This document shows, piece by piece, positions 30,617 through 39,474 of a DNA stretch of 64,000 nucleotides (position 1 is the first letter of the stretch; each line of letters opens with the position of its first letter). Source of the stretch: Paracoccaceae bacterium (lineage in GTDB: Bacteria > Pseudomonadota > Alphaproteobacteria > Rhodobacterales > Rhodobacteraceae); NCBI GenBank assembly GCA_022763485.1, contig JALEGX010000086.1:48635-112634 (forward strand). Reading direction: 5' to 3'. The position numbers and the translations under genes were made by a program. Under the pieces are notes generated by a model. It ran no database searches, had not been told where the DNA came from, and worked only from the letters and a program-made list of their open reading frames with translations.

Positions 30617-31507
30617 TCAGCGTCGGATTGCAACGCGTGCAACCAGCCACGCGACGATCATGAATGCGAAATCAACGGCCAGCCACGGGCGCAGCGCGTC
30701 GGTGTCCGACATTTCGTAGGGAAGCAGGAAAAGCGACAACCCGTTCAGGCTGGTTGGCGACGCCACGATCAACAAGGCTGTGAAATTGTTGAACATATGC
30801 ACGGCGATGGCGGGACCAAGCGTGCCGGCCCGCGCTGTCAGGTCCGCCATCAGGATCCCGAACAGACCGGCCCAGATCGCAACCAGCGCCGCGTTGTCCC
30901 CGGCCTCGGCAGGCACATAATGACCGATCGCAAACAGCGCAGAGGGCACCCACATCCAGATCAGGGGCGATTTGAATCGGGCCGCCAGGCTCTGTTGCAG
31001 GTAGCCCCGGAACAGAATCTCTTCGGCTCCGGTCTGGATCAGCAGCACGCATACACCAAGCGGCAGAAAGGTCAGCCAGACGCCGATGGTCAGATTGGGT
31101 TGCAGCGGTTCGCCCATGTCGTAAGGGGGCAGAACGGCGATGCAGACCATCAGAAGAACCAGACAGACCGACGTTCGGGCAAATTGCGACACGGCCAGCG
31201 GCAAAGGTCCGATCACGCTTCCAAGCGACCGGCGTTGCAGGGTTCTGACAACAACTGCCACCCCCGCGACAAGAAAGGCAAAGCTGCCCAGAAGCGCCAG
31301 CATCGCCCCTGGTGTTCCACCGTCAGCCAAAGCCAGAATCCAGGCCGGAGAAACGAATAGCGACAGCACCAGGTTGAACACGGTGCCAAGGGCCATGGAC
31401 ACCGCAGCCAGAACCACCAAACCGACCGGAAGGCGCCAGAACTCTGCCCGCGCGCGGACAGGGGCCACCAGCCATTCATGACGGGCGTATCGTCCGGCCT
31501 CAGGCAT
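30617..31507 (-). CDS. CPBP family intramembrane glutamic endopeptidase (Abi/CAAX protease)
   Basis: A multi-pass membrane protease of 296 residues related to CAAX-prenyl proteases and bacteriocin-immunity proteins. The catalytic motifs are GAEEILFRGYLQQSL (EExxxR), FAIGHYVP (FxxxH) and AVHMFNNFTALL (HxxxN). About seven hydrophobic segments are visible. Its start overlaps the end of the large ABC-like gene by eight bases, so the two are co-translated and the protease may act on, or with, that membrane protein. Confidence 0.9.
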   Translation of the reverse strand: MPEAGRYARHEWLVAPVRARAEFWRLPVGLVVLAAVSMALGTVFNLVLSLFVSPAWILALADGGTPGAMLALLGSFAFLVAGVAVVVRTLQRRSLGSVIGPLPLAVSQFARTSVCLVLLMVCIAVLPPYDMGEPLQPNLTIGVWLTFLPLGVCVLLIQTGAEEILFRGYLQQSLAARFKSPLIWMWVPSALFAIGHYVPAEAGDNAALVAIWAGLFGILMADLTARAGTLGPAIAVHMFNNFTALLIVASPTSLNGLSLFLLPYEMSDTDALRPWLAVDFAFMIVAWLVARVAIRR

Positions 31508-34500
31508 GCATCCTCGTATCTTCGCTCAACGCCGACAGCTCCTTTTCGGCTTCGGCCAGGGCGTTATAGTCGATATCCGCTTTGCGAAGAACCGCCGCAA
31601 TTTCCTGAAGGTGACCAGACACGGTTTCCAGCAGGCTCATCGCGACCCCGGCATCGTTTTCGATGACGGCCCGGAACTCCTCGGTGCCGATCCGCAGGAA
31701 GGAACTGTCCTTGGTGGCAATCAGATCCATCTGCCGTACCCCGCCGGTGATCACCGATAGGTCCCCGATCACGCGGCCCGGTTCGACCAGGGAAATGGGC
31801 GGCGCATCCGGGTCACTGCCCGGCCAGCGCAATTCGGCTTCGCCGCTGATGCACAGGTAAACCGCATCCGCCATTTCTTCACGACAGAAGATCCGCTGCC
31901 CCGCCTCCACCTTGTGCCACAGGGCAGAGAAGGCCAGAAGGCGTTGGTTTCGTGCATCGAGCCCGGAAAAGAGCTCGGTGTTTGCAATGATCGACACCTT
32001 GCGTGAGAAATCGGACCCCGCATCGAAATCCGCAGCGCCAAGGTCTTCCCGTTTCACGCCGTCGATGCGGCCGTCCCGGATTTCCACGAACAGGTCATAG
32101 CGTTCCGGGTGCTCGAAGCGATCCTCCATGAAGATCATCGTGGCAGCGGGCAGAAGTTCACGCAGCCGCTCCCGCGTTTGCAAGCGGTTGTCTGAATCGT
32201 GGCTGGCCAGAACGGTATCCATCAACAGGATATCCGGCCGCTTGATCCCTGCGCGAGAGAAGGCCGCCCGTTCCTTGAAAACCGCAGGCAGGTTTGCCCC
32301 ACCCAGGCCCGTCGGCATGTCATAAAGCAGCGAAGCCAGCCGTTTTCGCAAACCGTTTTCGACCAGGATTTCGGCCACCAGATCCTCGACCAGCTGGGTC
32401 TTGGCCCCGGCCTTGATCGAAATCCGGCCATAGAGGACGTTTTCCAGCACGGTCAGTACCGGCAGGTATTTTTCGGGTGAAACCGGTTCGAACATCTCCC
32501 TGGCTTCGGCGCGCATCCGGGCAAGGCTTGTCTTGCGGATCGAAAGGATCTTGTCCTTGTACTTGTCCGAAAAGCCCGGGCCGATCTGTTCCGCGGTCAG
32601 CAGGAACGGCACCGTCATCAACAGCGCTTCGTCTTCCTTGTTCAGACCTTCGCTGAACCGTTCCGAGATGTCATACAGCCGGCGATACATCGCGTCGTCC
32701 ATACCCAACCGCCGGAACAGGGGGTGATCGGTATTGTCGCGTCCGAAGGTCTGTTTCAGCATTCCCATCACACCGATCGAGATCGACAGCGTTTCACGGC
32801 CAAGACCAAGATCGCTGATCATGCGAATGAAGGCCTCTTCGCCAGCCAGCCCTTCCTGGGTGATGTCATGACGCGGCGTGGCAAACAGAAGGTTGCCCCC
32901 CAAAGGCACTGCGGGGTTGAATTTTTCCGGCTCGAAATGGTGTACGATGTCATCCAGCCCGGCCTCGACCAGCCGCTGCCGCGTCAGGCTGCGCAGCTTG
33001 ACCAGATCCCGGGTCAGATACGGGTGCAGGTCGGCATCGATCTTGGTCTGCAATGTCCGCCTGAACAGCTGCTCATCGATGCCCATCGCCTCGGCCAGCT
33101 TGAACCACCAGTCGCGGATGTCCTCATGTCCGGACATGCCCGCAAATTCCGGGTTGACCCACTCGGCCTGCAACAGGTCGGCAGAATTGCCCGCGCGCTT
33201 GGCCTCGGACAGTTTCCGGATCAAGCCCCGATCCTCGGTCTGCAACTGCTGGGGCTGCGAACGCAGGGACATCAACAGGTTATCCCCCAGCGTACCGTCG
33301 AAGATATAGGGCCGGGAATGTGCGTAGCCCACGCGCGCAGCGATCACGGCCTGGTGCAATTCCAAAATGTCGCGCCCCGCCACGAGGACCTGCCCCCGGG
33401 TCGGGACCAGCTCACGTGTCAGCAATTGTGCGAACGCGGCCCGTTCGGCCGCAACAGAGCTCTTGATGGCAATCCGCGCCCCCGCCGGGATCTTCAGCGA
33501 GATATCTTCCAGCACCGTGTGCCCGTCAGCATCCTTGACCGTGACATCCTTGAATTCGATCTCTCCGGTCAGGCGCGGCAGGCTTGCCGGGGTACCTTCG
33601 AACAGCTCTTTTTTGATGATCCCGGCCGGTGCAAAGCGTTCAGTCACCACTTTCCAGCGCAGCGACATGTCCTGCACATGGTTGTAGAAAAACAGCAGTT
33701 CCTTCCAGGGGGCAGACAGATCCTTGTAAGCGGCCAGCGCCGCCACCAGCGCCCCGACAGTGATTTCCCCCTTGATCGCCAGATAGCCGCCCACCGAATA
33801 GAACAGGAAAGGGGTCATCTGGCTGATCAGGTTGTTCAGAAACTTCATGAAGAATTTCTTGCGGTAGATCCGGAACCGGATCTCGAACAGCTTGCCCAGG
33901 CGATCAGACACCAGTGCAAGCCGATACCGCCAACCGCCATTGATCCGCAGGTCTTCGATCCCGGCGGCGGTTTCACCGATCTCTGACGCCAGTTTGCGAA
34001 CCTCTTGAATCCGGTCCTTGTTCAGCTTGTTGATCTGCCGCTGCAACATCGGGATCAGCCAGGCCTGCAACGGGATCAGCGCGATGGACGCAAGACCGAA
34101 CCAGACGCTCTGCATGAACAGGAAAGCGACAATGGTCAGCATCTGACCCGCCTGAAACACGGGCTGGGCAACCGCATCCCCCATCAGCCCGCCCATCGGC
34201 TCGGCCTCGGAGGTGATCATGGACACCAGTTCACCCTGGCTGGTGGTCCGGAAATAGGGCGCCGGGAACCGCATCATGCGGGCGATCAGCGTGTACCTGA
34301 GACGGCGCAACATCCGTTCACCCAGGATGCCCTTCAGGGTGTTCAGCCGCATCTTCAGCAGTCCCGCCGCAAGCACCGCGGCCAAAAACGCGAAACAGAG
34401 CGCCATCAGATATTCGATCTGGCTCAGCTCAACCGACCAGAACACAAAGCTCTCGGACTGCATTCCGATGGCATCGTTGATGATGCGTTTGGGCAGTTCA

Positions 34501-34604
34501 AGCGTCGCGTAGATGAACGGAAAGGTCACCAGAGTCAGCGCCAGCAACATCAGTTGCTGACGTTTCGAGTGTTTCCAAATGAAGGAAAACAGGGTGGGCT
34601 CCAT
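31500..34604 (-). CDS. ABC-transporter-like protein with degenerate ATPase and cyclic-nucleotide-binding domain
   Basis: A 1034-residue membrane protein. Residues 1-330 are an ABC exporter-type membrane domain (segments at about 16-35, 65-85, 150-190 and 260-295, with the coupling region RFPAPYFRTTSQGELVSMIT). Residues 348-855 correspond to a nucleotide-binding domain (IEFKDVTVKDADGHTVLEDI), but every catalytic motif is lost: the Walker A position reads IAIKSSVAAERAAF, the Q-loop is GYAHSRP, the signature is NLPAVFKERAAFSRA, Walker B is DILLMDTV with Thr for the catalytic Glu, and the switch His position is MEDR. About 320 residues are inserted before the signature. Residues 875-1000 form a CRP-like cyclic-nucleotide-binding domain (EEMADAVYLCISGEAEL). 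It probably does not hydrolyse ATP. Co-translated with the CPBP protease. Confidence 0.88.
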   Translation of the reverse strand: MEPTLFSFIWKHSKRQQLMLLALTLVTFPFIYATLELPKRIINDAIGMQSESFVFWSVELSQIEYLMALCFAFLAAVLAAGLLKMRLNTLKGILGERMLRRLRYTLIARMMRFPAPYFRTTSQGELVSMITSEAEPMGGLMGDAVAQPVFQAGQMLTIVAFLFMQSVWFGLASIALIPLQAWLIPMLQRQINKLNKDRIQEVRKLASEIGETAAGIEDLRINGGWRYRLALVSDRLGKLFEIRFRIYRKKFFMKFLNNLISQMTPFLFYSVGGYLAIKGEITVGALVAALAAYKDLSAPWKELLFFYNHVQDMSLRWKVVTERFAPAGIIKKELFEGTPASLPRLTGEIEFKDVTVKDADGHTVLEDISLKIPAGARIAIKSSVAAERAAFAQLLTRELVPTRGQVLVAGRDILELHQAVIAARVGYAHSRPYIFDGTLGDNLLMSLRSQPQQLQTEDRGLIRKLSEAKRAGNSADLLQAEWVNPEFAGMSGHEDIRDWWFKLAEAMGIDEQLFRRTLQTKIDADLHPYLTRDLVKLRSLTRQRLVEAGLDDIVHHFEPEKFNPAVPLGGNLLFATPRHDITQEGLAGEEAFIRMISDLGLGRETLSISIGVMGMLKQTFGRDNTDHPLFRRLGMDDAMYRRLYDISERFSEGLNKEDEALLMTVPFLLTAEQIGPGFSDKYKDKILSIRKTSLARMRAEAREMFEPVSPEKYLPVLTVLENVLYGRISIKAGAKTQLVEDLVAEILVENGLRKRLASLLYDMPTGLGGANLPAVFKERAAFSRAGIKRPDILLMDTVLASHDSDNRLQTRERLRELLPAATMIFMEDRFEHPERYDLFVEIRDGRIDGVKREDLGAADFDAGSDFSRKVSIIANTELFSGLDARNQRLLAFSALWHKVEAGQRIFCREEMADAVYLCISGEAELRWPGSDPDAPPISLVEPGRVIGDLSVITGGVRQMDLIATKDSSFLRIGTEEFRAVIENDAGVAMSLLETVSGHLQEIAAVLRKADIDYNALAEAEKELSALSEDTRMHA

Positions 34605-34891
34605 ACCCGTTCCTCAATTTAACAGACGGCGTTTTGTTGTGAAGGTCCATGCTCCGGGCGTCGGGCGAAGCTTACAGACGGTAAGCATTGCAAACCTTCA
34701 ATACAAGATCGTCCAATCACATTGTTGCGCCTTGGCCCACCGAAGAGCGGTCATGTGCAGCAGCGGACCATGCGGCCAATGGCCCAAAATTTGGTTAATT
34801 TCCCCTATACATAACATCGGTTAGCGGAATAATTCACACATTGAAGAATTTGGAGTGGGAGCCGGATCGGCGTTGGGGTCGGCAGAAGAAT
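34605..34891. other. Divergent intergenic region
   Basis: A 287-base gap between the divergent large ABC-like gene and a lipoprotein gene, presumably with both promoters. It is AT-rich from about 34780 to 34850 (TATACATAAC near 34806 is a -10-like sequence). No gene seen. Confidence 0.4.
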
Positions 34892-35578
34892 ATGAAGAAG
34901 TATAGTATCAGCGCGGTTTTCGGCCTGTTGACGGTCGCCACGGGTCTGTCGGGATGCCTGAGCAGCTCGGGCCTGGCCTTTGCGCCCCAGGACGAAGCCA
35001 GCCAGTCGCAAACGGCGGTGAATGCGCTGGACAAATATGATTTCGAAGCTGGCCGGATCTCTCTGGTGCCACCCAAGGGCTACTGCATCGACAAACGCTC
35101 GGTGCGCGACCGCAACGGGGCCGGCTTTGCGCTGATTGCCCGCTGTGACATGCTGGGCCGGCGCGGGATACAAAGCGGTCACGACCTGGCCCTGATCTCT
35201 GTCACCATCGGTGCGCAGAGCGCGGCCGAAACGCCATCCATTTCGGACCTGAAAGGCTCTGCCGATGGGGCGACCATCCTTGAGGAAATGAACAAGAATG
35301 GGCTGCCGATGATCCGGCTTCAGACTGACAGCCTGGATCTGGACGGGGCCGCCGAACAACACTGGAGAGCGGCCTTTGCCCTGAACGGGCACCTTGTCGC
35401 GCTGGCGCTTTATGCCCCGGAAAACGATGTGCCGCTGACGCGCAAGGCCATGTCGCTGCTGGAAAGCCTGGTGTCCCGCACCAGAGCCGCCAGCCAGACG
35501 CCGGTTCCCGAAAAGGCAGATCTGCCGAACCTGCGGCCCGTTGCCCGCCCGGATGACCTGTTGGCCGCTGAAACCTGA
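34892..35578 (+). CDS. Predicted lipoprotein of unknown function
   Basis: A 228-residue protein from the ATG at 34892 (MKKYSISAVFGLLTVATGLS), a lipoprotein signal with lipobox LSGC. After cleavage the protein carries CLSSSGLAFAPQDEASQSQ, then a globular region with FEAGRISLVPPKGYCIDKRS and two further cysteines. No family is recognised. An upstream in-frame ATG at 34841 would place 17 charged residues before the signal, so it is unlikely. It is divergent from the ABC-like gene. Confidence 0.75.
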   Translation: MKKYSISAVFGLLTVATGLSGCLSSSGLAFAPQDEASQSQTAVNALDKYDFEAGRISLVPPKGYCIDKRSVRDRNGAGFALIARCDMLGRRGIQSGHDLALISVTIGAQSAAETPSISDLKGSADGATILEEMNKNGLPMIRLQTDSLDLDGAAEQHWRAAFALNGHLVALALYAPENDVPLTRKAMSLLESLVSRTRAASQTPVPEKADLPNLRPVARPDDLLAAET

Positions 35579-35610
35579 CCCCGTTTGGGCGGGCTTTCAG
35601 CGGCTTTATT
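35564..35610 (+). terminator. Terminator-like hairpin overlapping the lipoprotein stop
   Basis: Ten-base arms GCCGCTGAAA / TTTCAGCGGC enclose a GC-rich loop and are followed by TTTATTT. The left arm lies in the last codons of the gene, the right arm just after it. The long loop lowers certainty. Confidence 0.55.
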
Positions 35611-35682
35611 TGACTGCAAGGCTTTGGTCACTTAACCAAGATAAAAACAAAACAAGCCGATGCGCATCGCAATGGGAACGAT

Positions 35683-36444
35683 ATGGGCAGGATACTGGAC
35701 AAGCTGTTACACAGGCGCGAGCTTCGCCGCTGGAGGCGCGCCGCAAGGCTATCCGAAACAGCCGCGTTGCAGGAACTGCGCACCCAACGCAACCAGGCGC
35801 GGGCCCTAAGGAACCATCTGGACCGTCTGATCCACGTTGCAGATGGACGGCTTGCGCTACCCCTGATCGGCTCTTCCTTCTTTCCGAAACCACATGGGAC
35901 CGATTGGTCGTGGCGGCCAGAGCTGTGGCGCGGACCGCTGCCAAGCCCCGGCTTGTCCTCTGTCCCGACGAAATCGACGCTGGGCGGTGAGGTCACGCTG
36001 TTTCATGACTGCGACTTCTCGGAACTGACACTCCGGCAGCTGCGCAACACGCGCGAAGAGGACCTTGCCCCCTTCGGCTTGCGCATGGACGTTTTCAAAT
36101 TTGACGGCTCTTTTCTGTCCCTGGTGATCGATCTGCCCGATCGCGCGGCCGAGGGCATGACCAAGACCCACCTGATGCGCGTCGACACGATCATCGAAAC
36201 GGAAAAGCCGTTGGAGATCTTTGCCCGCCTCAACATCAAGCATGGGCCCAACACCGAGCAGATCGTCCGGGAGCTGCCATTGGACGCACAGGACGTCATG
36301 GTCGAATTTGATCTGGCCTATTCCCGGCTGAACGAAAAGCGGATCGAGAAGATCTGGCTGGATCTGATCTTTGAAGCGCCCGACATGAACCAGGTCATCC
36401 TGCGTGACCTGACATTCTCCAGACATCGCCGCGCGGCATTCTGA
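35683..36444 (+). CDS. Hypothetical protein (DUF6478-like)
   Basis: A 253-residue soluble protein without signal peptide. It begins with a very basic, helical N-terminus (MGRILDKLLHRRELRRWRRA), then a region rich in aromatic residues (GTDWSWRPELWRGPL), then a beta-rich body with FKFDGSFLSLVIDLP and LEIFARLNIKHGPNTE. From memory this resembles a domain family of unknown function found in Rhodobacterales (DUF6478), not verifiable here. A 125-residue partner gene follows after 13 bases and is probably co-transcribed. Confidence 0.7.
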   Translation: MGRILDKLLHRRELRRWRRAARLSETAALQELRTQRNQARALRNHLDRLIHVADGRLALPLIGSSFFPKPHGTDWSWRPELWRGPLPSPGLSSVPTKSTLGGEVTLFHDCDFSELTLRQLRNTREEDLAPFGLRMDVFKFDGSFLSLVIDLPDRAAEGMTKTHLMRVDTIIETEKPLEIFARLNIKHGPNTEQIVRELPLDAQDVMVEFDLAYSRLNEKRIEKIWLDLIFEAPDMNQVILRDLTFSRHRRAAF

Positions 36445-36457
36445 ACAGGACAGCGAG

Positions 36458-36835
36458 ATGAGCGAACTGACCCTTACCAAAATCCGTTTCCGTCAGGGAC
36501 AATGGGAAGGGCGCCTGGATGGTGCCCCGGACACCGGAGCCCGGCCGAATATCGAGGTACGGCTGCATGATCAGCTGATCGAAAACATCGAGCTAAACGA
36601 GGGAGAAACCGGAACCTCGTGGAATCTGGTCATCCCGATTCCGCCGCACGCGATCTCGGACGGGGTGCATACCTTTCTGATCTATGACGCGGCGAACGAC
36701 ACCCGTCTGGGTGACTTCACCCTGATGGGTGGTGAGGCCATGAGCGATGAGCTGCGCGCCGAGGTCGAGCTGCTGCGCGCCGAGCTGGACATGCTCAAGC
36801 GCGCATTTCGCCGTCATTGCCTGGAAACCATGTAA
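36458..36835 (+). CDS. Hypothetical protein (125 aa)
   Basis: A small soluble protein with an immunoglobulin-like, beta-rich first part (IRFRQGQWEGRLDGAP, then IEVRLHDQLIENIELNEGE, SDGVHTFLIYDA) and a C-terminal helix with heptad-like leucines (ELRAEVELLRAELDMLKRAF) that could form a coiled coil. No family is recognised. It follows the 253-residue gene closely; the two are likely partners. Confidence 0.65.
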   Translation: MSELTLTKIRFRQGQWEGRLDGAPDTGARPNIEVRLHDQLIENIELNEGETGTSWNLVIPIPPHAISDGVHTFLIYDAANDTRLGDFTLMGGEAMSDELRAEVELLRAELDMLKRAFRRHCLETM

Positions 36836-36856
36836 CCCAGCCGGTTTACGAAAGCG

Positions 36857-37603
36857 TCAGAACAGCGCCTGCGCCTTAGCGGTGAGCGCGGACATCGCTT
36901 CGGCAAAGGGCAGCGGTCCATAGCTGCAGCGGGCCACGCCAGATTGGCGCGCGACGTCCAGCGTGATCCCGCGCATCATCACGTTCACCGGCAGACCGCA
37001 GTCCGAACAGATCCGCGCAATCAATTCGGGATCGGTCAGCCCCGGAATGAAAAAGCTGTTCGCCCCTGCTTCGGCATAGGCCGCGGCCCGCTCCAGCGCA
37101 GCGCCCAGAAGATCTGCGTGTTTGGAGGCTTCCCGCTCTTTCAGGAACAAATCGGTGCGCGCATTGATCCAGAACTGAGCATTGGTTTGACGTGCCGCAG
37201 CGATACGACGGGACTGATCCTCGGTTGAATAGAGCCCTGCACCGCCGACCACCTGATCTTCGAAGTTCATCCCCACTGCCCCCGTCGCGATCAGGCGCTC
37301 CACATTGGCCGCAACCAGTTCAGGCGCCTCAGCATAGGCCCCCTCGAAATCGATGGTAACGGGCAGCTCGACGGTGGCGACGATCCGTGCGGCGACGTCC
37401 AGCAACACGTCCATTGGCAGTTTCTGCCCATCGTCAAATCCCTGCGCACCGGCAACTGACCAGCTGCCGGTCGCGATTGCCTTGGCACCGGCGGCTGCAA
37501 CCGCCTTGGCGCTGCCGGCGTCCCAGATGTTGTAAAGGATCAGCGGATCGCCGGCGACATGGAGGGCCGCAAATTCCGTGGCGCGCGTTTCAAAAGCCAT
37601 CAT
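36857..37603 (-). CDS. Isocitrate lyase/phosphoenolpyruvate mutase family protein
   Basis: A 248-residue protein of the PEP mutase and isocitrate lyase superfamily, which makes or breaks C-C or C-P bonds next to a carboxylate. Typical segments are LILYNIWDAGSAKAVAAAG, PVTIDFEGAYA, VGMNFEDQVV and FWINARTDLFL. The substrate cannot be assigned. Two adjacent ATG codons (37603 and 37600) are both possible, with AGGAG upstream; the first overlaps the ada stop by four bases (ATGA). Co-transcribed with ada. Confidence 0.85.
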   Translation of the reverse strand: MMAFETRATEFAALHVAGDPLILYNIWDAGSAKAVAAAGAKAIATGSWSVAGAQGFDDGQKLPMDVLLDVAARIVATVELPVTIDFEGAYAEAPELVAANVERLIATGAVGMNFEDQVVGGAGLYSTEDQSRRIAAARQTNAQFWINARTDLFLKEREASKHADLLGAALERAAAYAEAGANSFFIPGLTDPELIARICSDCGLPVNVMMRGITLDVARQSGVARCSYGPLPFAEAMSALTAKAQALF

Positions 37604-38655
37604 TCTCTCTCCTGATATGAGGTTTCCAGGGTGATCAGTTTCCGTTTGCGCCATAAGCCACCACCATACCCGGTCAGGTCGCCATTGGCGGCCAGGATAC
37701 GGTGACAGGGCACGATGATGGCAAGCTGGTTCTTCCCATTGGCTCGGGCCACGGCACGGGTCGACGATGGTCGCCCCAGGGCGGCAGCCAGATCGGAATA
37801 GCTACGCGTTTCGCCTGCCGGGATCTGTTGCAACGCGGCCCAGACCTCGCGCTCGAAGGCGGTCCCGTGCAGGGCACAGGGCGTCTGAAACGTGGAGGAA
37901 CGCCCGGCAAAAAACGCCCGCAGCTCCTGTCTCACCTGTTCCGTCGGCGGGGTTGTCCCGATGCCAAGGCCGCCGGGTTGCCGCTCCAACAATCGCCGGA
38001 CTTCGGTGGCCAAAGCCTTGCGATCAACGAATTCCAGCAGATGCAGACGATGCTGACATGAGATCGCAACCATGGATCCAAGTGGCGTTTCGATCCAATC
38101 GGCTTGCAACAGCGCGTCTTTGCGGAACGCGCCCGGCGCGATCCCGATCAACGCAGCAAACGCTGCGCGAAAGGCGCTGGGGCTTTCGAAGCCGGATTCA
38201 ATCTGTGCTGCCAAAACGGTTTCGCCCGCACGAAGCGTCGTGAAGCCCTCCTTCAGACGCCGAAGCCGTGCAAGCTCCAGAAACGTCAGTCCGAATTGCC
38301 GCTTGAAAACCCGCCTGACGTTCGAAGGATCATAGCCGAAACGGACGATATCAGCTTCGCTCCACCTTTTGTGCGGCTGCGCGTCCAGCGCCGTCAACAA
38401 TTTCTGAACCGTGGGGTCATCCGCGGCCGCTTCGGCCAGCGGGCCGCATCGCTTGCAGGCTCGAAACCCGGCCTCCAGGCAGTCGGAAATGGACCCGTAG
38501 AACTGGCAGTTCTCAAACTTCGGCTTTCGCGCCGAACAGGTCAGGCGACAGAAAACACCGGTCGAAGTGACCCCCACCCATGCGCGACCCTCATAGCGGG
38601 GATCGCGGTCCAAAAGCGCTTGATACAGAATTCTGGAATCGGGCAGGTCGAACAT
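37600..38655 (-). CDS. ada: Bifunctional DNA alkylation-repair activator/methyltransferase Ada
   Basis: A 351-residue Ada: it repairs methylphosphotriesters and O6-methylguanine and switches on the adaptive response. The N-terminal zinc/methyl-acceptor domain has VTSTGVFCRLTCSARKPKFE and the pair FRACKRC. An AraC-type helix-turn-helix follows (LARLRRLKEGFTTL, then ESPSAFRAAFAAL). The C-terminal methyltransferase has IVPCHRIL with the acceptor Cys. The start MFDLPDSRILYQALLD at 38655 is chosen by likeness to relatives; no good ribosome site is visible there, so an upstream ATG remains possible. Confidence 0.93.
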   Translation of the reverse strand: MFDLPDSRILYQALLDRDPRYEGRAWVGVTSTGVFCRLTCSARKPKFENCQFYGSISDCLEAGFRACKRCGPLAEAAADDPTVQKLLTALDAQPHKRWSEADIVRFGYDPSNVRRVFKRQFGLTFLELARLRRLKEGFTTLRAGETVLAAQIESGFESPSAFRAAFAALIGIAPGAFRKDALLQADWIETPLGSMVAISCQHRLHLLEFVDRKALATEVRRLLERQPGGLGIGTTPPTEQVRQELRAFFAGRSSTFQTPCALHGTAFEREVWAALQQIPAGETRSYSDLAAALGRPSSTRAVARANGKNQLAIIVPCHRILAANGDLTGYGGGLWRKRKLITLETSYQERE

Positions 38656-38856
38656 GATGCATGGATACTGCAATTCCGGATCACCCGGCGTCGAAAATCG
38701 GGCATCCATTTCAAAATGCCCGCACATCTGCGTGAACAGCCGCGGTGACCCGTCCAATTTTCCTCAACTCGAAAGGAAATGCGAAACCACATCTTAGCCT
38801 TTCGCTGGCAATTTGTGACCGGTGCGAATCTGAATCATCGGTTGGAGGTGCGCGAC

Positions 38857-39474
38857 ATGCTCAAGAAACAGATTGCGATCCCTGCGATTGTGGCGCCAAT
38901 TCTGGTTATCTTTCTGGTGTGTGCGGCAAGTGTAGCCCGGGCAGGCGTGCAGGAACTGCCTGTTTCCGCGGATCGCTGCGCCATCTTCCTTGCCCTGACC
39001 GGGCGGGTTCAACCGGGATGCACTGACCCGAAAGGTTTAGATCTTGGGTCGGAACGGCGGTTGCCCACAAAGCAGGAGTTTTCCAAAGACGCCCTGCCGC
39101 CAAAGGATCTGGAGACCGAGAAGGGCTATTTCGTACATTTCGCCTTCAATTCCGACGCCCTGACACAGGCCTATCACGCCCATCTGGATCGGTTGGGCGC
39201 CATCCTCCGTGACCCTGCGCTTGCAGACAGCTGTATCAAACTGGTTGGCCACACGGACAGCGTTGGCGCCGCCGCGTTCAATCTGCGCCTGTCTGATGCG
39301 CGCGCAAGCCAGGTCGCGGCCTATCTGGTCGCCAAGGGGAATGTCCCAGCCAAGATGGTGCTGACGGAGGCGAAGGGCGAAGGTGGCCTTCTGCCCGGCA
39401 TTCCCGGCCCACATCCCCGTAATCGCCGGGTTGAGGTGCTGGCCAAACCCCGCATCGGCAACACCTGTCAGTGA
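38857..39474 (+). CDS. OmpA-family protein, secreted
   Basis: A 205-residue envelope protein. It starts [20 protein letters not shown] with GGAGG eight bases upstream; a signal peptide ends near SVARAGVQ. The C-terminal OmpA-like peptidoglycan-binding domain has [32 protein letters not shown] (with the Asp that contacts diaminopimelate) and NRRVEVLAK. It has no beta-barrel, so it is periplasmic. The caspase-like gene begins directly after its stop codon, so both are one operon. Confidence 0.88.
   Translation: MLKKQIAIPAIVAPILVIFLVCAASVARAGVQELPVSADRCAIFLALTGRVQPGCTDPKGLDLGSERRLPTKQEFSKDALPPKDLETEKGYFVHFAFNSDALTQAYHAHLDRLGAILRDPALADSCIKLVGHTDSVGAAAFNLRLSDARASQVAAYLVAKGNVPAKMVLTEAKGEGGLLPGIPGPHPRNRRVEVLAKPRIGNTCQ

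Noticed and set aside
31500..34604. Pseudogene interpretation of the degenerate ABC protein
   Set aside because: The reading frame is intact over 1034 codons, the membrane and cyclic-nucleotide domains are well formed, and the next gene is translationally coupled. Function was probably changed rather than lost.
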